The translations under genes were made by a program, and so were the position numbers. A stretch of DNA of 64,000 bases from Dromiciops gliroides (Eukaryota; Chordata; Mammalia; Microbiotheria; Microbiotheriidae), in assembly GCF_019393635.1 (NCBI RefSeq), contig NC_057863.1, positions 639,430,306 to 639,494,305 on the forward strand. Reading direction: 5' to 3'. The notes under the pieces are model-generated. The model had not been told where the DNA came from. It searched no databases and saw nothing but the letters and a program-made list of their open reading frames with translations. Shown here in pieces: positions 1 through 10,677 of this stretch. How positions within the stretch are numbered: the first letter of the stretch is position 1; each line of letters opens with the position of its first letter.

Positions 1-243
1 GGAGGAAAGCACTTTGAAAACCATGGAGGCCTAGAGAGACGAGAGCCTCATCACCAAGTGCCTGGCAGAGCAGCAAAGAGGCCCGGGAAGCCATCTCTTC
101 CCACTTGGTGGGCCACAGTGGGCTTACCCTGAGCCTCACAGAGAGGCAGACCACCTCATCCAAGGGAACAACCTTGACCTGGCCACTGCCCTGGCTGATT
201 TCAGAACCCGGGGATCCTTGGGCCCAATTCCCAATCTCAATGT

Positions 244-485
244 CCTTGAGTCAATAGTTAGAGCACCGGACCCAGAGTTAGGAGGACCTGAGTTCAAATC
301 CAGTCTCTGACACTAATTTGCTGTGTGATCCTGGGCAAGTCACTTAATCTCTGTCTACCAGCTTCTTCATCTGTAAAGTGAGTATAACAGCACTGACCTC
401 TCAGGGTTGTCGTAAAGATCAAATGAGATCACATCCATAAAGTGCTTTGTAAATCTTAATGAGCTACACAAATATTAGCGATTCT
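244..485 (+). mobile_element. Ancient MIR/CORE-SINE
   Basis: It has a tRNA-like head (gttagagcaccgg, gagttcaaatcc), the CORE segment, tcttcatctgtaaa, and an L2-like tail (aagtgctttgtaaatctt). It is diverged and has no A-tail. It lies in the intron just downstream of the MIB2 exon. Confidence 0.85.
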
Positions 486-554
486 CATCATTCTCATGGA
501 GACAATCCCTAACAGTCCCCTTCTCTCCAGCCTTCCCACTGTGCCTCACTTTAC

Positions 555-831
555 CTATCTGTGCGTTGTCGTAGAGGAGAAGGTCATAGGCGCCCTGGAA
601 GCCAGTCCGGTAATTAGTCCTGGTGCCCTGATCCCACTGGACTACCACGGTTCGATCAGGCGTTGTAGGGCTGCCCTGCCGGCCGATCTCCACCACAGTG
701 CCAACGTTCCCTTCGCCATTGTCTTGGTTGCCCCATTTCCAGTCCACCCCTCGCACCACACGCATCCCCACCTGCATGCTGGCATAGCAATCCAGGTCCA
801 TGGCGGTCAGCACAGCTGCTCACCAGCGTTC
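555..831 (-). CDS. MIB2: MIB2 exon with the start codon (first coding exon)
   Basis: MIB2 is a RING-type E3 ubiquitin ligase that ubiquitinates Notch ligands (Delta/Jagged) to drive their endocytosis in signal-sending cells. Seen: on the minus strand an ATG at 801-799 opens 82 codons plus one base, ending at 555 before a GT donor (gtaaag). An AG acceptor after a pyrimidine-rich tract places the exon start at 831, so 831-802 is 5' UTR. The peptide starts [20 protein letters not shown] and contains [34 protein letters not shown] and [12 protein letters not shown]. These are the hallmarks of the N-terminal MIB/HERC2 domain (about residues 10-78), close to human MIB2 as I remember it. I chose this ATG because it precedes the domain by the family's usual distance. 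A GTG four codons upstream was rejected. The ZZ finger, ankyrin and RING exons lie outside the window to the left. MIB1 is less likely because the residues follow MIB2. Confidence 0.93.
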
Positions 832-1620
832 CTGAGGAGCAAAGAACACAAGAGGGAGGAGTCAGAGGAGCCCCCACTGAGGCCCAGCTAAAATGCCACC
901 CCAGTCACCCCGGGGGGACAAGCTGAATGCCCAAGGAGGAGGATGGGAAGCAAACCTTCTTTGGGGGCAGCAAGGCCAACACCCTGTGCTCTGTGAAAGC
1001 CCGGCCAGGACTCTGATGGAGACTTGCCCGAGCATGGACAGCCTGCTGCTGTCATTTCCTCGCTGGCTCTGCCCAGGAGCCCATGGCTCACTGACCTCTG
1101 GGGAGCTCTCAGTGTGTAAAGTCAGAGCCTGGCTTCTAATCGCCAGGAAGTCCCTCCATCACCATGGGACCCAGGACAGCTTGCTGCCTTCTCTGGGCCT
1201 GGAAAAGAGGGGGTCCAACCTCACACCACTCCTGCCAGCTCTGACCCTTTGGGATCACACAACAAAGGCAACATCTGTGGTCAGCTGCTCCTCTTCCCCC
1301 CAGTTCTGTTAGTGTACCCTCCTACTCCCTCCCCTTCCTCCACACACACGCATGTGTGCATACACGCATACACATGCATGCATGCACATGGCATGCACAC
1401 ACGCTCAGGAATCCAGTCTACTTATCTGCAGTTGCTGCCCGGCATAGGCCATAGAGACTGAGCTTGGCAGGAAAGCCACCCAAGTCAGGCACATGGCTGC
1501 CCACCAGCTCCGCTTCTGCTCTGCATACAAAGAGCACAGCAGACTGACTTCTGGCAGAGGGGGTGGGGAGCACAGTCACCATCAGTCCCTGTCTAGCTTT
1601 ACCAAGCTAATTCCAATCCC
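832..1620. other. Unique intronic sequence, probable MIB2 intron 1
   Basis: No repeat body or exon is recognisable. A short CA/CATG-rich patch lies at about 1340-1403. Open frames here have no recognisable domains. Confidence 0.5.
1340..1403. repeat. Degenerate CA/CATG microsatellite
   Basis: Alternating purine-pyrimidine run of CA, GCATG and CATGCA units, with no intact array. Confidence 0.6.
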
Positions 1621-1624
1621 ACTG

Positions 1625-1800
1625 CTGCCACTTCCTAGCTGTGTGACCCTGTGTCACTTCACCTGCCAGCCTCAGTTCCTGCAGGAGATAGTAACAGCAT
1701 CTACCTCCCTGGGTGGTCATTAGGAACAAAGGAATAACTTTTGTAAAGCTCTTGGCATGATGCCTGGCACACAGTAGGTGCCAAATAGATGTTTATTCCC
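1625..1800 (+). mobile_element. MIR fragment
   Basis: It shows tagctgtgtgaccctg, a CORE-like middle and the typical end (cctggcacacagtaggtgcc). Old and diverged. Confidence 0.7.
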
Positions 1801-1804
1801 TTCT

Positions 1805-2925
1805 CCTTCCTCTTCCAACCATAACCAGCATCCTGAGAGTGAAAAGTCAAATACAATTCTAGACTGGTTAAAAGCCGTCAATCCCCGGGGGCTTTTCCCA
1901 GCTAGCTGGCCAGGTGAGGCAGGCTGGGTTCTAGCTCTCTAGGGATTTTTAAACAGCTTGGGACCATGCGCTTCTCAGATGTGACACCCTCCTAGAAGCA
2001 GCAGCAGCAGCTCAGCAGCTCTGCATATAAAGACCAGCAGGTGGCAGCAGAGAGCAGCAGCAGCCCAGAGGAATGGTCAGTCAGGGGTCCTACACTGTCC
2101 CAGCTGGGAGGTGCCCATGTCAAGTGAATGTGCTGCCTCCCCACGTTCGTGTCCCAGCTGGGCACCGTCTGTCCACGTCCATTCATTCCCTAGCCATGTG
2201 GGCATATCCTAGTACCCCCAATTGTAGAGGGGAGTCGGGGCTTGTGAGCTATGGTTTTGAATGGTGACTGACCCACAAATTATTTATAATCTAGGGTAGC
2301 TGTGGGATCCAGTTATGAGGGGGGCCCCGGGTGCTTTCACATGAAAATGTACACAAAATTATTCAAAACAGGATCTTAACCCAAATCTACAGCCTCCCAA
2401 AAAGCAAAGAGGAACAAAGTTTCCCCCCACCCCCAGCCCCAATTAAAGGGGCACCTGCCTCCCTGGGACAGGAAAATATGGTTGTAGAAAACCAGTCTCC
2501 TGAACTGAAAAAACAGCAGAAGTCAAAACCAGGAAAGTTGGCCTTTGAAATGGGAAGATGAATGGGTTCCAAGGGAGGAAATTGCTGAGAAATACCCCCC
2601 AGGCAAAGTCCCACTGCCTCAGTAGGATCCAGTTCAGACTTCTTCAGGGCTCCAGCAATTCAAGCAATACTGCTGGCTTGCAACAAAGTGTCTTTCAGAA
2701 AAGCTCACAGTTTCATATACAATCCCTGTTCTTTTTTGCATAAAGAAATGTTCATGTTTGTTAAGTTCATAATAATAAAAAAAAGTTCTTTAAGAACTTA
2801 CTTTAAGTAAGCAAGACCAAAAAAAAAAAACCCAAAAAACAAAAAACCACTAGCTCTCCCTTACCCTCTCATCTGTGCCTTAGACCATAGGAACAATGAC
2901 AGGTCCCATTTTTTTGAGGGTTTTC
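1805..2925. other. Unique intronic sequence
   Basis: No gene or clear repeat is seen. It contains a CAG-rich patch (about 1996-2063) with a CTCF-type motif, and an A-rich run near 2820-2850. Confidence 0.45.
2034..2048 (+). promoter_or_regulatory. CTCF-type motif
   Basis: The 15-mer CCAGCAGGTGGCAGC fits the consensus CCASYAGRKGGCRSY at every position. Sequence match only; occupancy is unknown. It lies in a CAG-rich stretch, which raises the chance of a coincidental match. Confidence 0.45.
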
Positions 2926-2929
2926 AGGT

Positions 2930-3015
2930 AAACAAAGCACAATCTTTACAACAATCCTATGAGGTAAGCAGTGTAAATATTATACCCATTTCACAGAGGA
3001 AAACACTAAAGTTAC
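2930..3015 (-). mobile_element. MIR fragment
   Basis: Reverse-orientation MIR 3' part: aatcctatgaggtaagcagt, then acccatttcacagagga. Confidence 0.6.
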
Positions 3016-3099
3016 AAATTATTTTCAAAAGAAGAATTACAAATGCTCAACAACCAAATGAAAGAAATTCTCCAAATCACTAATAAAAAGAAATATGAC

Positions 3100-3251
3100 T
3101 TTTATTTATTTATTTAATGGGGGCAATGAGGGTTAAGTGACTTGCCCAGGGTCACACAGCTAGTAAGTGTCCAGTGTCATGCCAAATTTGAACTCAGGTC
3201 CTCCTGAATCCAGGGCCCGTGCTTTATCCACTGTGCCACCTAGCTGCCTGG
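3100..3251 (-). mobile_element. A-tailed tRNA-derived SINE (WSINE1-like)
   Basis: Reverse complement of the family that starts ggggcagctaggtggcgcag and carries the B-box gagttcaaatc and tagctgtgtgaccctgggc. This copy is of the CATTGCCC 3' subtype, with a tail made of TTTA repeats at 3100-3115. It is somewhat diverged. Confidence 0.88.
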
Positions 3252-3412
3252 AGGTGCTGTTTTTATTCCCATTTTATCATTGAGGAAACTGAAGCAGGCA
3301 AAGGCACAGTAACTTGCCCAGGGTCACACAGCTAGTATGAATCTGAGGTCAAATTTGAAGTCGTGTCTTCCTGACTCCATGCCCAGCACTCTATGCACTG
3401 TGGCACCCCCCC
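3252..3412 (-). mobile_element. MIR/CORE-SINE
   Basis: Reverse orientation: tttatcattgaggaaactga, then acttgcccagggtcacacag, then a B-box region. It lacks the young SINE's A-tail. Confidence 0.75.
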
Positions 3413-3505
3413 AGTCACCTCCAATGATATCAAACCACTATACTGAAATCAATTATGACAAAAAGTTGTTATTAAAACATTTTTTTTTTTAAACCAAGTT
3501 CATGG

Positions 3506-3663
3506 GGGTGGCTAGGTGGCGCAGTGGATAAAGCACCGGCCCTGGATTCAGGAGTACCTGAGTTCAAATCCGGCCTCAGACACTTGACACTTACTAGCTG
3601 TGTGACCCTGGGCAAGTCACTTAACCCCCATTGCCCCGCAAAAAAAAACAAAACAAAAAAAAC
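3506..3663 (+). mobile_element. A-tailed SINE with exact 12-bp target duplication
   Basis: Full-length copy ending in an A-rich tail with CAAAA units. It is flanked by the target duplication CCAAGTTCATGG at 3494-3505 and 3664-3675. CATTGCCC subtype. Confidence 0.93.
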
Positions 3664-3872
3664 CCAAGTTCATGGACCCCAGCTTAAGAACCCCTGCTGT
3701 GATTCAGCTTTCTACCTTCTTCTGAACTACCCAGAATGCCCTTTGCCCTTTCTCCTAGCCTAGAAGCAGCCAGCAGAAAACACTGCCCAACAGGCCCATC
3801 TCCTACATGATTACAGAACACACACGTCCATGCAGAGAAGCCTCCTCTTATCAGGATGGACAGTGCAGCCCT

Positions 3873-4005
3873 TATATCAGATTGCTTGCTGTCTTGGGGA
3901 AGGGGGAGGGAGGGAGAAAAATTTGAAACTAGAACTCTTACAAAAACAAATGTTGAAAACTATCTCTACGCGTAAGCAGAAATATTAAAATACTATATAA
4001 AAAAA
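3873..4005 (+). mobile_element. L1 3' end (subfamily ending in an ACTATCTCTACG-type UTR)
   Basis: Only the 3' UTR is kept: attgcttgctgtcttgggga, a G-rich gggaggg run, gttgaaaactatctctac and a short A-tail. Confidence 0.82.
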
Positions 4006-4019
4006 GAATGAAGGGTTGG

Positions 4020-4144
4020 CTTATCTGATTGCTTGTTGCCGCAGGAAGGGGGTAGGGGAGGGAGAGAAAGAGGGATAAAAATTGGAACCCAAAACTATAA
4101 ATAAAAATGTTTATTATTTAAAAAAAGAAAAGAAAAGAAAAAAG
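4020..4144 (+). mobile_element. Heavily 5'-truncated L1, second 3' UTR type
   Basis: About 125 bp ending ctataaataaaaatgtttat plus a GAAAA tail. It is flanked by GAATGAAGGGTTGG (4006-4019) and GAATGAAGGATTGG (4145-4158), a 14-bp duplication with one difference. Confidence 0.82.
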
Positions 4145-4158
4145 GAATGAAGGATTGG

Positions 4159-4680
4159 TTTGTGGTGGCAAAGAATTAGAAGCCAAGAGGACACCCATCA
4201 ATTGGGGAATGGCTGAACAAGTTGTGGTATGTGACTGTGATGGAATACTATTGGGCTATAAGAAATGATGAGCAGGAGGAGTTCAGAAAAACCTGGGAAG
4301 ACTTCCATGACCTGATACAAAGTAAAGGGGGCAGCTAGGTGGCGCAGTGGATAAAGCACAGGCCCTGGATTCAGGAGGACCTGAGTTGAAATCTGACCTC
4401 AGACACTTGACACTTACTAGCTGTGTGACCCTGGGCAAGTCACTTAACCCTCATTCCCAGCAAAACCAAACCAAACCAAAGTGAAGTGAATAGAACACTG
4501 GACACAGTTAAAGCAATACTCTATAACAATCAGCTGTGAAAGACTTAGCTATTCTCACGAGATCCAAGTCATCCAGTGATCCAAGACAATTCATTCCAAA
4601 GGACTTATGAAAAATACCATTCACCTCCAGAGAAAGAACTGAGAGAATCTGAATACGGACTAAAGCAGTTTTCATTTTTA
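4159..4680 (+). mobile_element. L1 ORF2 C-terminal end plus 3' UTR, interrupted by a SINE
   Basis: In the plus frames it encodes the L1 ORF2 tail region (AKNWKxxxxPSIGEWLNK-like, then the EYY and FRKTWED-like stretch), then the UTR start. A SINE sits inside it at 4327-4480. Reading frame is degraded. Confidence 0.85.
4327..4480 (+). mobile_element. A-tailed SINE nested in L1
   Basis: Full-length body with an AACC-rich tail (aaaaccaaaccaaaccaaa). It splits an L1 ORF2 remnant. The short target overlap (AAAGT) is not fully resolved. Confidence 0.9.
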
Positions 4681-4836
4681 TTCATTCATTCATCCATTCA
4701 GCAGGGCAATGGGGGTTAAGTGACTTGCCCAGGGTCACACAGCTAGTAAGTTTCAAGTGTCTGAGACCGGATTTGAACTCAGGTCCTCCTGAATCCAGGG
4801 CCAGTGCTTTATCCACTGCACCACCTAGCTGCCCCT
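4681..4836 (-). mobile_element. A-tailed SINE at the L1 end
   Basis: Reverse copy, CATTGCCC subtype, with an ATTC-type degenerate tail. Target duplication not resolved. Confidence 0.88.
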
Positions 4837-4839
4837 CCC

Positions 4840-5582
4840 ATTGCTTCTTTACATGTTGGGGTTCCGACCACACCAGATGACAAGCAACTTGCTGCTTGAG
4901 CACACATGCATGGAGTCAGGAGGCTTCTGAACACTCTCCTCTAACTGTGAGGAAAGTGGGTTTGGGGTACAGGCTTCCCCAGGAGCAGGACCTCCTGGGG
5001 AGAGGCCTGGGCAGGGCCATAGCCCCTGGCACTGGGGGGTGGAGAGGGGATAGGGCAATGGGCTCCAATCTGTAGGTGATTCCTGGTGGAAGTCCTTCCA
5101 GGGGAAGGACTGGCTTCTGGAATTAAGGGGGAGGGGGCCTCAGAAAGCCTCCATTCTCAGCCATCCTCCCCTCTAGCTGAGCCTACAGAGGGAGTGAGGC
5201 ACCTGCAGATCCTCTCATCCCCATTTCCTTCTTGCCCTAGCTTATTCCCAAGCTCTAATAAATGTCCAGATCACAGGTCCTGCCACCAACCTAGGCAGCC
5301 TTTCCCCCACTTAGGACCACATACACATGGAGTTAGAGGTCTCTTCACATAAGGGATGGGAAAAGAACAGGGCCTCCTGGTACCCTCACCCATCAGCAGC
5401 AGCCCCAGCTGTCCATCTGACTAGCCAGGCATGTCTGGACCTGCACACACACCCGCACATGGCTAACAGCTGGGCCACTCTAAAAGGGGCCAGTGATGAT
5501 GCCATAGGAATTTCCCCCTTCCTATTTTCAGCCCACTGTGACAAATGGCTGCAGATACTTGTAATGCATCCTTTCTCTCTTA
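4840..5582. other. Unique intronic sequence
   Basis: No gene or repeat recognised. One AATAAA occurs near 5260 without other 3'-end support. Confidence 0.4.
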
Positions 5583-5595
5583 AATTTCCTGTACC

Positions 5596-5757
5596 GAGGG
5601 GCAGCTAGATGGCGCAGTGGATAAAGCACCAGCCCTGGATTCAGGAGGACCTGAGTTCAAATCCAGCCTCAGACACTTAACACTTACTAGCTGTGTGACC
5701 CTGGGCAAGTCACTTAACCCCAATTGCCTCACACACACACACACAAAAAACCACAAC
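5596..5757 (+). mobile_element. A-tailed SINE, AATTGCCTCAC subtype
   Basis: The 3' end reads ccccaattgcctcac followed by a CA repeat and A-rich tail. Exact 13-bp target duplication AATTTCCTGTACC at 5583-5595 and 5758-5770. Confidence 0.95.
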
Positions 5758-5869
5758 AATTTCCTGTACCAAATGTGAATTTCTGCATTTTTTCCTGGGC
5801 TCTCTAGCCCACTGTGTCCACTGCCTCATGCTAGGGCCATAGGAGACCATGGAAGAGACATATAAAGGG

Positions 5870-6045
5870 ATCATAGATTTAAAACGGTAAGGTTCCTCAG
5901 ATGCATTTTACAGATGAAGAAACAGAAAGGGTAGGTGACTTGCCCAGGATCACACGGCTAGTGTCAGAAGCTGGATTTGAACCCAGATAATCCTGACTCC
6001 AGGCTAGCACTCTATCCAGTGTGGCACACTGCCTTTCTCGCAGGA
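5870..6045 (-). mobile_element. MIR/CORE-SINE
   Basis: Reverse orientation with attttacagatgaagaaaca, gtgacttgcccaggatcaca and gctagcactctatcca. Diverged. Confidence 0.75.
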
Positions 6046-8018
6046 GAGAGGGACAAGGCATCCCCAGCCTCAGGGTCCAGTGGAGGACAGAGAGCATGGG
6101 TGTTCTCAGGGCCATGAGCAAGGTGCCAGGAGGGTCCTAGGTGAGGACAAAGTGAGAGCTCATTTGTCGTTTAGAGAGAGAGCGGGCTGTTGGCGCCGAC
6201 TTCACGGAGAAGGTGTTGTTGAAGCCAAGCCCAACAGTACGAGGGGCTTGCCAGCGCCTCTAGTCCAAGCCAGTTTGCGGCCCCAGCTTAGCGCCCCCTG
6301 CCCTGCCCGGGTCAGGCCAACCCGCCAGGATGCCAGCCCTGCCCGTGATCATTCGCTGACGAGAGCCCAGAGCCTAAACCTCAGGAAGCTCTGACCAGCC
6401 CAGCCCTCCTGCCGTTCAAACATCGTACACCACCTGGCTCTCCCTCCCCACCATCCAAACCTGTGACACTCATCAGAAGTAGACCTGAATGCTCTGTGGC
6501 CATAAAAAGATAAGAGTGGCCAAGAGGAGGCAGCGATGACAGCCCAACACCTGCTGCGTGCTCTTTCCATCAACCACGGCTCCGCCCATTTTTACACACC
6601 CACCCTTTGTCCAAGCCCCTCCACCTCTGGCTATTGGCTGGATTGAAAACTTGGCCCCTGACCAAGCTGAGAACCAGGCCAAGTGAGACACGGGAGGGCT
6701 CCAGGTCCAGAGAGCCCTGAATTGTGCCCTCTGCCCTCAGGCACCAGGGCTTATCAAAGGAAAGGGCAAGAATCAGCCGGGAAATCAGCACGGCAGAAGG
6801 AAGCAAGGTCAGAGGCGCCCTCTGTCCCATTTCTCAGCCAAGGGCTCAGTGGGGACCTGCCCCCCATGTCGTAATTCTCAGGAGGCTACTGGCTGGATGC
6901 TCTGGACGGCCCCCAGGTCTGAGCCGGGCTTCACTCCTCTGCAGTCCTTGGCAGGCTCCAATCCTGCTGCCTGCCTAGGACAGGCTGGTTCAGAAGACTG
7001 CTCCTTCCCAGCTGCCCTAGCTGGGTGCCCTGGGTGCCCAGCGACAATGAGACCATGGGAAAACACGGCACACCCAATCCTCCTACACAATAACAAAGTG
7101 GGTCACTACCCTCTATCCTCCCCCTCCCACCCCCACCATGGGACCGGGACCGGGGAGGCCGTCACAAAGTTCATGGGATTGGTTCATCCCTCTGCAACAT
7201 GGTTTCTCTAGGCTGGTCCAGGAAACAGCGACTGTCCCAGACTGCTTTGGCCCTGGGGCGCAAGCAATGGCTCTGTCTGGGTGGGGAGCAGGAAGGCAGA
7301 GGAAAATGCAGGCTCCACGACTAAGACTGAGGATAACCTGAGTGACACATTCATTTAGCCTTCCTTCATTAAGGCCTGGGTGCCGAGAAGGAAGACCCAA
7401 CACCCCTGGAAGATCATAACTCTTCTCTAATACCCTCCCCATACCTGGTCCAGGAAGGTCCAGCTCACCAATTCTTCTACATGGCTAGTGTCTTCACACC
7501 TCCACTAAGTCTCTGGGGTCCTCTGGATAGGCCTCAGGTGGGCCCACATTAAGGCCAATCAGGCCAGGGGAGGGTAGGGAACCACCAGTTCAAGGTCTGC
7601 CTCTGAAAAGTGGGAGGGTCACCAGGGGATAGAGCCGACAGGCTGCGGATATCATGGGAATCCCTGGATCACAGGTCACCACTGCCTGAAGGCAGCATCA
7701 GCTGACAAAGCACAGGGCCAACATCAGAGCAAGTCCTGAAAGGCACGTCTGGGAGGCCACTCCTAATGCCACAGGACTGGCTTAGGCAGAAACAGAAGTG
7801 TGCCCTTGGCCACCCCCACCTCCCAGAAAGTCTCCATCCCTGCTCCTGGGACAGCCCAGGTTCAGCTTCTCGAGCTGACTGTTCTGGGCTCTAAAACGCA
7901 ACCCCCACCTCACCCCCCAGCAGGAAAAACGGCCGCCTTTTCTGTACCAAGGCTCTGTGAGGCTGCAGCCGCGGTTCCTGACCCCTCGTGTGGCTAGTTT
8001 TAAGGGGGTCTGCTCTCC

Positions 8019-8060
8019 TGGAGAGAGGCCTCACCGGCCTGGAGAGAGGCCTCACCGGCC
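8019..8060. repeat. Perfect 21-bp tandem duplication
   Basis: The unit tggagagaggcctcaccggc plus c occurs twice with no difference (8019-8039 and 8040-8060). Confidence 0.95.
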
Positions 8061-10662
8061 CACACTCCCAGCATGCCACTTGGGCTGGGAACAAGTGTGG
8101 GTCTGAACTGGTCCCTGGGAGCCACTCTTCTGGCTCAGGAAAGAGTCTGCCTACAACAGCTTCATCCATCCAATAACTGTTTGCAGAAGGAAACTGAATG
8201 GAATCCACCTGGCCAATAGGTAGCTGCAGGCTCTGTCTCCATGGAGACCCACAGTATCTTCTTCACTTCCCTGCAGCCAATTGCTGGGCTGCTGGCTGCT
8301 CTAGCTAGCTGCAGGTGACCTTGCATCTCCTTTTCCTTTCCCCAGGGAGAAAGAAGCCTGTGGATCCTGGCCTGCCCTAGTGGGGGTGGCCGCCCCCTCC
8401 TAACAGCAGCCTTCGGTCTGCCTCAGGACACTGCAGCACCCAGAAATCCCCCAGGGGCAGCCCCAGTCTGGCCTCCGGAAGCCCAGACTTACAGCTTCTC
8501 CCTACTCAGGACAACAGCCAAAGTGTCCTGTTTGGGCCTGGCAAGGCTACCTTTTTAGGGAGAGGGCAAATCCAATTTAATTCAGTAAAGGATAATTAAG
8601 TCCCCCCCAGCAGAAGGCAGCTCCAAGGCCACGAAGCCACAGGAATCCCCACAGCCCGGGGGCCCACCCCGGCCCCAGGTCCCAAACATCAATAGGGCAG
8701 CCATTCGTTCCCCTCCCCAAGCCTTAAGATCAGGGGGAGAAGAGGAAAGGTTAAAATGCTCCCACCAACGCGTCCCATGTGGCAGCCCATGGCCATGGGG
8801 AGAGCTCAGCCTGCAGAGGTCCCTTACCTGGCAGAAGCTCAGTGGCTGCATATTCCCTGAGGCCCTGGGAAGGCAGCAGGCAGCTGAGGAGCACCGGAGG
8901 GAAGCCCCAGACTTGGGCCTCCAGGTGGCAAACACTGACTCCCTCTCCTTCAGAGGCCCAGACAAAGGACCAAGGAGTCGGCTCGCTTTTCCCTTAGGAG
9001 CTGCCACCGCCAAACAGGCCCAGAGAGCAATCCGGCATCCCACATCTCCGGTCTTTCCCAGGAAGGAGACACAAGGAAGCTGGGAGAGGGTCAAGATTTG
9101 GGTCACTGGCAACAGGGTACGGTTCCTGGGGTCAGTCTAGGCCCTAGTGTAAGCGTCAACTCCACTGGCTGGTGCCCTCCAGGGTCCACTACGACCAGCC
9201 ACGTGTGGGCAGAGGCTGGAGGAGGGGAGGTCGAGGACAGGGGAGGGATTCAGTTCTGGCAGCTCACCTGCCCCAGTGCACAGGGCAAGGGAAGCAGGTG
9301 GGTGCCCCCCAGGCCAAGCCAGGCTAGTGGGAGGTGTGTCCTCCTTGGCAGGAGAGAGGCCAGCCCTCGCCCCACACACTTTCCAGACAAGGGGAGGGAG
9401 GGCAGGGCAGCCAGCTCCCCTCCCAACGCCCATCAGCGCCCAGACCAAGTCCCATCTGCAGCCTCGCCCCCCAGATGAGGCGTGGGCAGTGCTGCCCAGC
9501 CCATGCAGATGCAGTCCATGTGGGGCCAAGATCGGAGCTGAGCTGTGCCCGCAGGCAGGCACACATCCAGTCCTGCTCATGCTGCCCCTTTCTCTCTCCC
9601 CACCCTTCTCAGCTGTCACTTAGAACAGCCAGAGACAACAGGCACTGCTATTTAAAGTGACAGGCACCCCAACTGGCTCTACCCGGAGCCATCGGGACCA
9701 GGCATGATTGACGTGAAGTACTGGGGGAGAGACCTCCAAGGGCCGGGAAAGGGTCACTGTAGGGGACCAAAAGCGGCAGCCTCGCCAAGAAAGATGCCAC
9801 ATAACACCCTGGGGAGAACTCCTAGGCATGATGAAACCCTTACCTGCCCAGGCCTCCAGCTGAATCTCTGGGAACAGTCTTATCATGGGAGGTTCAGTCT
9901 AAGTCTTCCAGACACCTGCCAACAGGGCCTAAACTCGGCAAACTTGTGCTCGTCTGGCCCCTAATTCCCCTGGAAATAAAAGGATTTCCTGCTTGCATGG
10001 TGACAGGCATGGCTCCAAGGACCTGCATGCCTCTTCCTGAAGTCAGGGGCCCTAAATTGTGCTCTCGGCTGGCCCTAACCCCTCCCTTCCAGGATCAGGG
10101 AACCACTCTGACCCTCAGTTCAGACCTGGGCTCCTTCTGCCCAGGATTCACTGGGGAGAACCCTGGGACCCGCCTCCACGGCAGGGCCCAACAGGTGTAA
10201 GGTAGCCAGCTGGGGCCTTGGAAGCCCGAGCAGACCCTTGGCCAGGGAAGCTGCTATCAATACCTGGAACGCCAAGTCAGGGAAGAGGGAGAAGCCAGTC
10301 AGGGCTAGATGGGGAGGGAGGTGGGGATACAAGGCAGGTGTGGCCCGGGAAGCTAAGGGGGTGGGGAGACAAGGGTTGGGCTGAGGTGGAGAAGAATGGC
10401 TGGCAGGGACTCCCCCTTCAGCAGGCAGCTGGCTCAGGACAGAGGTGGGGCTGACACTTGGCTTCCTGGCCCTGGATCACGGAGAGGGAAAAGGGATCGG
10501 CTGATCAAGCCAGGCTCGGGCTCAAGAAGCCGCCTGATATTCCCAGGGGGCTCTCCACTGCAGCCCTGCTGAAATGGCACCAGGGTGGAGAGGGTGGCCA
10601 GAGCTGGGCCCTCCAAAGTCCAGGCCTGGCCAGATGGTCATCCCCCATGGCTACCAACCTAA

Positions 10663-10677
10663 GGCGCCCCCTGCAGG
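10663..10677 (-). promoter_or_regulatory. CTCF-type motif
   Basis: On the minus strand CCTGCAGGGGGCGCC matches 14 of 15 consensus positions, including the full AGGGGGCGC core. Sequence match only. Confidence 0.45.

Noticed and set aside
6290-6304. Minus-strand CTCF core (AGGGGGCGCT)
   Set aside because: Only the core fits; the 5' part of the motif has three mismatches.
8582-9112. Minus-strand 176-codon frame
   Set aside because: In a GC-rich intron with several overlapping frames of similar length; no domain, no splice-framed support.
9137-9619. Minus-strand 160-codon frame
   Set aside because: Low-complexity, overlapped by plus-strand frames of similar length; fits GC-driven chance.
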